64,000 nucleotides of DNA from the NCBI GenBank assembly GCA_934661005.1, contig CAKUIK010000003.1, forward strand, positions 25,928 to 89,927, in the 5' to 3' direction. Position 1 is the first letter of the stretch, and each line of letters begins with the position of its first letter. The notes beneath the pieces were generated by a model, which was given only the letters and a program-made list of their open reading frames with translations, did not search any database and was not told the DNA's origin. The position numbers and the translations under genes were made by a program. Source of the DNA: an uncultured Slackia sp. (GTDB lineage: Bacteria; Actinomycetota; Coriobacteriia; Coriobacteriales; Eggerthellaceae). Shown here piece after piece: positions 33,950 through 40,952 of the stretch.

Positions 33950-33962
33950 GTTTCTGGGCGTG

Positions 33963-34577
33963 CTATTGAGAGCGGAAATAGTGCCTTTTCAGAAGCGCCC
34001 ATACGATGGCAGCTCCAATGGCTGCGGCGCAGGTGTCGACGAGCCAATCCATGGGGTCGCAGCTTCGACTGGGCGTAAAAATCTGGTGGAACTCGTCGCT
34101 TACGCCATAAAGGCTCGAGAAAATGAGCGCGACGAGCGGGGTGGGGAAGTCTCCGAGCATGCCTGCGGGGTGCGCGACGGCGTTTTTCTCGAACGCGGTC
34201 CACGACGTGAAGCGCAGCGCGTTTGCAAGCGCCGCGCCGAGCAGCAAATATTCCGTGAAGTGTCCAACGGGCGAGACGTCGACCTCGTGGCCGAAGAGCG
34301 CCGTAGCGCCCACGGCCAGAAGATTCTTGATGACCGAGATAATGCCCGAGTGGTTATCGAGGTCGTTGCCCGTTTTCGCGCTCATAAAGAAAATGAAGAC
34401 GAGCATAATCGCGACGGCGGCCCAGGAAAGAAGCGCGCATGCGCGCCGAGAGGGGCGAGGGCGATTCGAGGTTTCGCGCCTTTCTCTAAGCGCGGCGTTT
34501 TCTGCACCAATGCCGCGCGCATTGTCGATGGCGGGCGCATCTATGTTTTGGGTTGTGGCGTGAGATTGCGTTTTCAT
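33963..34577 (-). CDS. VanZ family membrane protein
   Basis: This protein of about 204 residues has a hydrophilic N-terminus and four membrane segments. Family marks are FFMSAKTGNDLDNHSG, GHFTEYLLLGAALANAL and SDEFHQIFTPSRSCDPMDWLVDTCAA. VanZ proteins can confer low teicoplanin resistance, but most have unknown roles. The ATG at 34577 is chosen; a TTG at 34595 is in frame. Neither has a clear Shine-Dalgarno. Confidence 0.9.
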   Translation of the reverse strand: MKTQSHATTQNIDAPAIDNARGIGAENAALRERRETSNRPRPSRRACALLSWAAVAIMLVFIFFMSAKTGNDLDNHSGIISVIKNLLAVGATALFGHEVDVSPVGHFTEYLLLGAALANALRFTSWTAFEKNAVAHPAGMLGDFPTPLVALIFSSLYGVSDEFHQIFTPSRSCDPMDWLVDTCAAAIGAAIVWALLKRHYFRSQ

Positions 34578-34690
34578 GGTTTGCGATTCTATCAAATCGG
34601 TGGGTTACCGTCGCAACAGCCGCGGTTTTCGATAACATGAATAGGTTACGTTCACGCGTGCGACAGATTCATATTCGGAAAGGCGCATCC

Positions 34691-35896
34691 ATGGCCGAAG
34701 ACCACACGAACCAGCAACCCCAGCAGCCGCCGCAGCCCGCGGCGCCGCAAGGTTTTGACGCGCAGCAAAGCCAGGCATATGCCCAAGGCCAGGCGCAGCC
34801 CTTTACTCAGGCCCAGGCGTATGGCCAGCCTCAGGCGCAGCAGCCGTATGGCCAGCCTGGCGCTCAACAATACGCTCAGCCTGGATATGGCCAGCAAGGT
34901 TACTCCCAGTCGTACAATGCGCCTGCGTCTCAGCCCGCCTATGCTGCTTCCGTGCCGAAGAAAAAGAACATGGCGCCTTGGATCGTGCTCGGTGTGATTC
35001 TGTTTGCCGTTGTGTTCTGCTTCACCATTGGGGCAATGTCGTGTTCGAGCGCGGTTCGCTCCCTTTCGGGCTTTGGTTTGGGCGCCATCGAGGAAGAGTT
35101 TACCGACGGGCCTACGGTTGCGGTCATCGACATTTCGGGAACCATCCAATACGACGGCACGGCCTGTTCTCCCGAAGGTCTTTCGTCGCTTTTAGCTCAG
35201 GCGGAAGAAAACGACGATATTCAGGCCGTGGTTTTGCGCGTCGATTCCGGCGGCGGTACGGCAACGGCGGGCGAGGAAATGGCTGAATACGTGAAGCGTT
35301 TCAGCAAGCCCGTGGTGGTGTCGAGCGCGTCGATGAATTGCAGCGCGGCGTATGAGATTTCCAGCCAAGCCGACTTGATCTACGTGAACAAGACCACCGA
35401 TATCGGCGCCATTGGCACGGTGATGCAGGTGACCGACCTTTCGGAGCTGCTTGATAAGCTGGGAATCAAGGTCGACAATATCGCGTCGGCGGAATCGAAA
35501 GATTCAAGCTACGGCACGCGTCCTTTGACCGACGAGGAACGCGCCTACTACCAGGAGCTCATCGATGTGACGAACGAAGTCTTCGTCGAAAATGTGGCTG
35601 AGGGGCGCTCCATGAGCCTCGATGCGGCCCGTGCGCTTGCGACGGGCCTTCCGTTCACCGGCGAGCAGGCCGTTGAAAATGGCCTTGCCGATGAGGTGGG
35701 CGTTTTCGATGACGCAATCGAAGCCGCCGCGCAACTTGCGAACCTCGGCTCAGACTACAATGTGATTACGCTGACCCAATCGAGCGATTTGGGTTCGCTT
35801 ATGGATTTGCTTTCCGAAAGCGACAGCGACTCGGCTACGCAGGCCGCAGCCGCGAAACTGATTGAACTTTTGAAGAACGAGGGGGTTCTTTCGTGA
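34691..35896 (+). CDS. sppA: Signal peptide peptidase SppA-like serine protease
   Basis: This 401-residue membrane protease cleaves leftover signal peptides or membrane peptides. Residues 1-95 are a cytoplasmic Gln/Pro/Tyr/Gly-rich stretch, followed by one membrane segment (APWIVLGVILFAVVFCFTIG). The S49 domain has VVLRVDSGGGTATA, the nucleophile region SSASMNCSAAYEIS (Ser in CSAAY) and the likely Lys partner in SAESKDSSYGTRPLTDEER. The low-complexity N-terminus is unusual for SppA. The ATG at 34691 has GGAAAGG upstream. It overlaps the next gene by 4 bases. Confidence 0.88.
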   Translation: MAEDHTNQQPQQPPQPAAPQGFDAQQSQAYAQGQAQPFTQAQAYGQPQAQQPYGQPGAQQYAQPGYGQQGYSQSYNAPASQPAYAASVPKKKNMAPWIVLGVILFAVVFCFTIGAMSCSSAVRSLSGFGLGAIEEEFTDGPTVAVIDISGTIQYDGTACSPEGLSSLLAQAEENDDIQAVVLRVDSGGGTATAGEEMAEYVKRFSKPVVVSSASMNCSAAYEISSQADLIYVNKTTDIGAIGTVMQVTDLSELLDKLGIKVDNIASAESKDSSYGTRPLTDEERAYYQELIDVTNEVFVENVAEGRSMSLDAARALATGLPFTGEQAVENGLADEVGVFDDAIEAAAQLANLGSDYNVITLTQSSDLGSLMDLLSESDSDSATQAAAAKLIELLKNEGVLS

Positions 35897-37908
35897 GCTA
35901 CACAAGCGAATTGACCTGGCCTGCGCGCGCGGTTGTGACCGCCGGCATGCCGTATGGCAACAAAAAGCTGCATTTCGGCCACGTTGCGGGCGTGTTCGTG
36001 CCCGCCGATGCCTATGCGCGCTTCCTTCGCGACCGCATTGGCGAGCAGAACGTGCTGTTCGTTTCCGGCACCGATTGCTTCGGCTCGCCCATTCAGGAGG
36101 GCTACCGCAAAGCTTGCGAGAACGAAGGCTTCGAGGGCACCATCGTCGACTACGTGCAGCGCAACCACGATGCGCAGAAGGCGACGCTTGATGCTTATGA
36201 CATCTCGCTTTCCATCTACGAAGGCTCGGGCATCGGCCGCGCGGGCGAAGTGCACCAGCGCGTGACGAACGATTTGCTCGAAAAGCTGCACGAAAACGGC
36301 CACTTGCGCCTTATGGAAACGCTGCAGTTCTACGATCCCGAGGCGGGTCAGTTCCTTAACGGCCGCCAGGTGCACGGCTATTGCCCCGTGCAGGGCTGCA
36401 AATCGGAAAAGGCCTATGCCGACGAATGCGACTTGGGTCACCAGTTCGACCCGGCCGATCTTATCAAGCCCACGTCGTCGCTCACGGGGTGCGTGCCCGA
36501 GCTTCGTCCCGTGCGCAACTGGTATTTCGACCTGCCGAATTTCCGCGAGCAGCTTGCCGAGGTCGCCGAAAACCTTGAGGCCGACCCTGAGGTGCGCCCC
36601 GTGGTGTCGCAAACGGCCAAGGAATTCCTCGTGCCGCCCGTCATCTATATCAAAAACGAGCTTGAGGCCGATTACCGCGCCATCGAGTCGAAGCTGCCCG
36701 CGCACGAGTTCCATGCCGCCGAGGGCAACAAGCAAAGCTTCGAGCTCGAGTTCGCCAACATCGAATCGCGCGATGCCGCCCGCGACGAGCTCACCGCTGC
36801 CGGAATTCGCTTCCGCACGGGCAAGGCGCTTGTGCCGTTCCGCATTTCTGGCAATGTGGAATGGGGCGTGAAGGTGCCCGAGATGGAGGGCGTGGACGAC
36901 CTCACGGTGTGGTGTTGGCCCGAAAGCCTGTGGGCGCCTGTGAGCTTCTCGGCCACGGCTCTCGAGGCTCGCGGCGAAGAGCTGAGCGCGGTGCGCGACT
37001 GGTGGTGCAGCCCCGATGCACGCGTGTATCAGTTCATCGGCCAAGACAACCTGTATTTCTACGGCGTTGCCCAGCCCGCGCTGTGGATGGCGCTCGAGAA
37101 CGGCAATGCCGAGGCCGCGTATCCGCAGCCGGGCGATTTGCAGCAAACGAGTCTCATCGCGAACCACCACATTCTGTTCGGCAAGGTGAAGGCGTCGTCT
37201 TCGGGCGCGGTGAAGCCTCCTTCGGCCGACCAACTGCTCGAGCATTATACGGTTGACCAGCTGCGCGCCCACTGGCTTGGCCTGGGCCTTGATGTGAAAT
37301 CGGTGGGCTTCAAGCCAAAGCCGTTCGAGGCCGACGAGGCGAAGCGCAACGACCCCCGCGTGGCCGACCCCGTGCTCAAGGAAGGCGCGTTGCTCACGAA
37401 CGTGTTCAACCGCTTGGCGCGCAGCTGCTTCTACGAGGCGCAGAAGAACTTCGAGGGCTTCATGCCCCTTGGCGCTCCCGCGGCCGATGTGGTGGCGCGC
37501 TGCCATAAGGCGTTGGCGGAATACGAGGCCATCATGCACAAGGCCGAGCTGCATTCGGTTATGACGCTCATGGATGACTTCATTCGTTGGGCGCAGAAGC
37601 ACTGGGCCGACGGCATCAAGGCCGCCGAGGGTGCCGACGATGCCGACATGCGCCGCCAGATTCTGGTCGACAGTTTCTTCACGCTGCGCGTCGCCACGCT
37701 GCTCATGCACCCTGTGGCACCCGATGGCTGCGAGAAAATCGTGGAGCATTTGGGCCTGCCCGCCGAGCGCGTGTTCAGCTGGAACGCGCCGTTCGAGGGC
37801 ATGGCCGAGCTGTGCGACGCCGCCGACGTTGAGGCGGGTCGCCACGCCATCGTGGAGCTTCCGCCGCGCACCGACTTCTTCGCGAAGCACGAATCGCAGT
37901 TCAAATAA
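35893..37908 (+). CDS. Divergent methionyl-tRNA synthetase-like protein
   Basis: This 671-residue protein follows the MetRS plan: Rossmann fold with GMPYGNKKLHFGHVAG, a zinc-type knuckle (YCPVQGCKS ... CDLGHQF), then LIKPTSSLTG and a helical anticodon-binding end. Key motifs are changed. HIGH reads HFGH, the GTDEHG substrate block reads SGTDCFGSPI, and KMSKS is replaced by KVKASSSG at the matching place. It may be the cell's only, atypical MetRS, or a paralogue with another function. The GTG start overlaps the sppA stop by 4 bases. Nothing else for methionine charging is seen in this window. Confidence 0.7.
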   Translation: MSYTSELTWPARAVVTAGMPYGNKKLHFGHVAGVFVPADAYARFLRDRIGEQNVLFVSGTDCFGSPIQEGYRKACENEGFEGTIVDYVQRNHDAQKATLDAYDISLSIYEGSGIGRAGEVHQRVTNDLLEKLHENGHLRLMETLQFYDPEAGQFLNGRQVHGYCPVQGCKSEKAYADECDLGHQFDPADLIKPTSSLTGCVPELRPVRNWYFDLPNFREQLAEVAENLEADPEVRPVVSQTAKEFLVPPVIYIKNELEADYRAIESKLPAHEFHAAEGNKQSFELEFANIESRDAARDELTAAGIRFRTGKALVPFRISGNVEWGVKVPEMEGVDDLTVWCWPESLWAPVSFSATALEARGEELSAVRDWWCSPDARVYQFIGQDNLYFYGVAQPALWMALENGNAEAAYPQPGDLQQTSLIANHHILFGKVKASSSGAVKPPSADQLLEHYTVDQLRAHWLGLGLDVKSVGFKPKPFEADEAKRNDPRVADPVLKEGALLTNVFNRLARSCFYEAQKNFEGFMPLGAPAADVVARCHKALAEYEAIMHKAELHSVMTLMDDFIRWAQKHWADGIKAAEGADDADMRRQILVDSFFTLRVATLLMHPVAPDGCEKIVEHLGLPAERVFSWNAPFEGMAELCDAADVEAGRHAIVELPPRTDFFAKHESQFK

Positions 37909-37934
37909 AACGTGAGTTGCGGGAAAGGACCCTC

Positions 37935-38504
37935 ATGAATAAGAAGAAAACGCTTGTACTGGTGGCGCATCCTCATCTTGCCGACGGGTCGCGCGTGAAT
38001 GCGCGATGGGCGCGCGAGCTTCAAAAGCACCCGGAATCGATCGAAGTGCGCGATTTGGCCGCCGAGATTGCCGCGAACGACGGAATCATCGATGCCGACG
38101 CGTGGCACGCGGCGCTCGAGGCCCATGATACGATCGTATTCCAATTCCCGGTGTACTGGTACAGCTGTCCTCCTGTGTTGCGCGCATGGGAAGACGAGGT
38201 GTATACGTTCGGCTGGTCGCATGGCGGCGAGCGAGTGTTGCCGGGCGAGCCGGGCAGGAAGATGGCTGGCAAGAAAATTGCCTATGCCGTGAGTGCGGGC
38301 GACGCCGAGGAACATTATGACGCGGCGGGCCCCGTTGGCTTCGGCGTGGCGCAGGTGCTCGCTCCGTTCCATGCGACGGCGAACTACCTCGACGCGACGT
38401 ATGTCGATGCGCCGTGGACACTCTTTGGCGCCGAGGCCGACTTGAGCGACGAGGAGCTTGACCGCAATGCCGAAGGCTATGCGGAATGGGTTTTGTCGCT
38501 GTAG
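37935..38504 (+). CDS. NAD(P)H-dependent flavodoxin-fold oxidoreductase
   Basis: This 189-residue protein matches the NQO/MdaB-KefF group. TLVLVAHPHLADGSRVN is the FMN/FAD phosphate loop, QFPVYWYSCPPVLRAWEDEV is the second flavin block, and YAVSAGDAEEHY is the third. Such enzymes reduce quinones by two electrons or regulate K+ efflux systems. No K+ transporter is nearby. GGGAAAGGA precedes the ATG. Confidence 0.88.
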   Translation: MNKKKTLVLVAHPHLADGSRVNARWARELQKHPESIEVRDLAAEIAANDGIIDADAWHAALEAHDTIVFQFPVYWYSCPPVLRAWEDEVYTFGWSHGGERVLPGEPGRKMAGKKIAYAVSAGDAEEHYDAAGPVGFGVAQVLAPFHATANYLDATYVDAPWTLFGAEADLSDEELDRNAEGYAEWVLSL

Positions 38505-38669
38505 CGCTCGGCTCGAATGGGGGACTCGCGAAAGCGCGTCTCGATTCCGTGAAACTCTCGAATCTTCACAGCTTCTCCCTTGCAATGCAGGGTAGGGGCT
38601 GTGGTATTATTCGAGGGCTGTGTCCTGCCTTGGTCGGAAACCAAGGCACTCTGTCAAAGGAGAATACCA

Positions 38670-39110
38670 ATGAAGCAGGGAATTCATCCCGAATACGTTG
38701 AGTGCACCGTTAAGTGCACCTGCGGCAACGTCTTCACCACCCGCTCCACCAAGAGCGAGCTGAAGATTGACATCTGCAACAAGTGCCATCCGTTCTTCAC
38801 CGGCACCCAGAAGCTCATCGACACCGGTGGACGCGTCCAGCGCTTCGCCGACAAGTTCGGCTCTGCCGCCGACATGGTCGCTAAGGCCGAGGCCGAGAAG
38901 AAGGCCGCCAAGGCTGCGAAGGCTGCCGAGCTCGAGGCTGCCAAGAAGGCTGAGCGCGAAGCCAAGGCTGCCGAGAAGGCTAAGCGTGCTGCCGAGTACG
39001 CCAAGAAGGCTGAAGCTGAAGCTGCTAAGGCTGCCGCTGAGGCTCCTGCCGAGGAAGCTGCTCCCGCTGAGGAAGCTGCCGCCGAGGCCACCGAAGCTGC
39101 TGCTGAGTAG
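38670..39110 (+). CDS. rpmE: 50S ribosomal protein L31 with long Ala/Lys/Glu tail
   Basis: Residues 1-68 are a normal zinc-type L31 (MKQGIHPEYVECTVKCTCGN, then ICNKCHPFFTGTQKLIDTGGRV) with four Cys ligands. From about residue 70 to 146 a tail of Ala, Lys and Glu follows, likely one long charged helix that turns acidic at the end. This doubles the usual length. CAAAGGAGAA precedes the ATG, and a terminator follows, so the gene stands alone. Confidence 0.95.
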   Translation: MKQGIHPEYVECTVKCTCGNVFTTRSTKSELKIDICNKCHPFFTGTQKLIDTGGRVQRFADKFGSAADMVAKAEAEKKAAKAAKAAELEAAKKAEREAKAAEKAKRAAEYAKKAEAEAAKAAAEAPAEEAAPAEEAAAEATEAAAE

Positions 39111-39137
39111 TTTCAACCGCGAATACATCGCTTGAAG

Positions 39138-39172
39138 AAGAAGCCCGCTCGCTTGAGCGGGCTTCTTTGTTT
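39138..39172 (+). terminator. Intrinsic terminator after rpmE
   Basis: AAGAAGCCCGCTC pairs perfectly with GAGCGGGCTTCTT around GCTT, followed by TGTTTG. Confidence 0.92.
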
Positions 39173-39227
39173 GCCTGAAATTCGTGAAGCGTCGTGATGG
39201 ATGGTGCTGCATCGGGCGAAAGTGCGC

Positions 39228-39560
39228 TATACTTTCGAACGCAAATGCTAAGACGAAGACAGCGGCTTGCAGACGCGTGCTTTTCAGAGAAGGGCCCCTT
39301 GGCTGGAAGGGCCTCAAGTGCGCAGCAACGCCGATTCCCTTCCGAGCAGCATGGTTGAACGCTGGCGGACAATTCCGCGGATTCGCAACTAGGCCATGCC
39401 GGGCGCTCCCGTTACAGGGCATACGAGCGGGCGGCACGCTTGCGCAATTTCGCGTGAAGGCCGTCAACCAAGGTGGTACCGCGAGAGCCTTCTTTCGTCC
39501 TTGGGTTCCGAACGCGAGTTGTCGGGTTCGGCCGAGGGGTGAAAGAAGGCTCTTTTTTAT
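39228..39560 (+). promoter_or_regulatory. T-box leader controlling pheS
   Basis: TGGTACCGCGA at 39474-39484 is the T-box sequence that pairs with uncharged tRNA. The terminator is AGAGCCTTCTTTC (39484) with GAAAGAAGGCTCT (39541-39553) and a T6 run; the T-box overlaps its left arm, giving the antiterminator switch. A stem-I domain of suitable length lies upstream (about 39250-39400), with TTC near 39340 as a possible Phe specifier. TATACT at 39228-39233 is the likely -10. The downstream gene encodes Phe-tRNA synthetase, so the tRNA is probably tRNA-Phe. Confidence 0.9.
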
Positions 39561-39635
39561 TGGCGAAGGTCGCGCAACCTCGGGCGCGGCGGCCGGGCGG
39601 TAGGGCGCCCGGCGCAACGACGAAAGGCGAAGGCT

Positions 39636-40718
39636 ATGGCAATAGTCAACGAGCTCAACGAGCTCAATGCCCAAGCCCTGCGCGACATCGAGGCCGCTGC
39701 CGACACGGCGGCGCTCGAAGAGGTACGCGTGGCCGTGCTTGGCAAGAAGGGTACGCTTACGGGCTATCTGCGCGGCATGGGTCAGCTTCCCAAGGAAGAG
39801 CGCGCTGAAGTGGGCAAAACTGCGAATATCGTGCGCAATGCGGTGGAATCGGCGCTTGCGAACCGCAAAGACGCACTTGCGAAGGCGGAGCTGCTTGCAA
39901 AGATGGATGCGGAAGCCGTGGACATCACGCTTCCCGGCCGCGGCCAGCAGGTTGGAACGCGCCACCTGATCAGCGGCATCATCGACGAGATTTCCGATAT
40001 CTTCCTCGGCATGGGCTATTCCGTGGCTTCCGGTACCGAGGCCGAGACCGACTACTACAATTTCGAAGCCCTGAATGCTCCCGCCGACCACCCGTCGCGC
40101 GGCATGCAGGATACGTTCTACCTCGTCGACCGCACGGGCGAGCAGGCTGCCGTGAAGGGCGAATCGGCGGCGCTTCTGCGCACGCAAACCTCGGGCGTGC
40201 AGGTGCACACCATGGAGGAAAACAAGCCGCCTATCTACATCATCGCGCCGGGCAAGGTGTACCGCCGCGACGTTGCCGACCCGAGCCACTTGCCCCAGTT
40301 CCACCAGGTGGAAGGCCTTGTCGTTGACAAAGGCATTTCGTTTGGCGACCTGAAGGGCACGCTCGATTACTTCTGCAAGCAGATGTTCGGCCCCGATCGC
40401 AAGACGCGTTTCCGCGCGCATTACTTCCCGTTCACCGAGCCCTCTGCCGAAGCCGACGTGAGCTGCGGCGTGTGCGGCGGCTCGGGCCATTTGCACAACG
40501 GCGAGAAATGCCGTATGTGCAAAGGCACGGGCTGGCTCGAGATTCTGGGCTGCGGTATGGTCGACCCGAACGTCTACGGCTTTGTGGACATCGACCCCGA
40601 GGAGTATTCGGGCTTCGCGTTCGGCATGGGCGTTGAACGCATCGCATGCCTGAAGTACAACGTGCCCGATTTGCGTATGTTGCTTGAAGGCGACATGCGT
40701 TTCTTGCGTCAGTTTTAA
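39636..40718 (+). CDS. pheS: Phenylalanine-tRNA ligase alpha subunit
   Basis: PheS (360 residues) is the catalytic class II subunit. The coiled-coil N-terminus is followed by HPSRGMQDTFYL (motif 2 area), RTQTSGVQVHTM, and FGMGVERIACLKY (motif 3). A Cys-rich stretch, CGVCGGSGHLHNGEKCRMC, precedes GWLEILGCGMVDP; this looks like a small zinc knuckle, seen in some PheS. CGAAAGGCGAAGGC precedes the ATG. It is under T-box control. Confidence 0.97.
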   Translation: MAIVNELNELNAQALRDIEAAADTAALEEVRVAVLGKKGTLTGYLRGMGQLPKEERAEVGKTANIVRNAVESALANRKDALAKAELLAKMDAEAVDITLPGRGQQVGTRHLISGIIDEISDIFLGMGYSVASGTEAETDYYNFEALNAPADHPSRGMQDTFYLVDRTGEQAAVKGESAALLRTQTSGVQVHTMEENKPPIYIIAPGKVYRRDVADPSHLPQFHQVEGLVVDKGISFGDLKGTLDYFCKQMFGPDRKTRFRAHYFPFTEPSAEADVSCGVCGGSGHLHNGEKCRMCKGTGWLEILGCGMVDPNVYGFVDIDPEEYSGFAFGMGVERIACLKYNVPDLRMLLEGDMRFLRQF

Positions 40719-40739
40719 AAATTTTAATTTTTAAAACTG
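40710..40739. terminator. Perfect AT-rich palindrome over the pheS stop
   Basis: CAGTTTTAAAAATT pairs perfectly with AATTTTTAAAACTG with a 2-nt loop. It contains the pheS stop codon. It may be a weak terminator or an mRNA-stabilising hairpin between pheS and pheT. Confidence 0.5.
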
Positions 40740-40761
40740 ACTGCCGACGCTGCGGTCTTCC

Positions 40762-40870
40762 GTGGCACGTCGCCTTAAGGCTTTCGGGCTTACCCTCGCG
40801 TAACGAAGTACGCTCGGCCGCCCGACACCTTAATTCGGCGCACCACAAAAGCCCTCGCTGGCTTTTGGTT
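40762..40870. repeat. Imperfect hairpin between pheS and pheT, possible divergent family member
   Basis: GTGGCACGTCGCCTTAAGG (40762-40780) pairs imperfectly with 40828-40846 (CCTTAATTCGGCGCACCAC). The interior, read in reverse, has GAGCGTACTTCG and GCGAGGGTAAGCC, loosely like the family core GAGCGCATAGCGAG...GCGGTAGC. AAAAGCC/GGCTTTT follows at 40847-40868. Confidence 0.35.
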
Positions 40871-40952
40871 GACCTGCGGCGATTGATTAAATAAAAGGCC
40901 CGCTCGTTGATTTTTTGCTAGATCAGAGATGGCTGTTTAGATAGGACGAATT

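Noticed and set aside
33736..34203. Minus-strand frame overlapping vanZ
   Set aside because: Another frame over the VanZ gene and terminators; VanZ motifs are in the other frame.
35755..37890. Minus-strand frame of about 700 codons opposite the MetRS-like gene
   Set aside because: His/Arg/Leu-rich, low-information composition typical of antisense of GC-biased codons; the plus strand has clear domain motifs.
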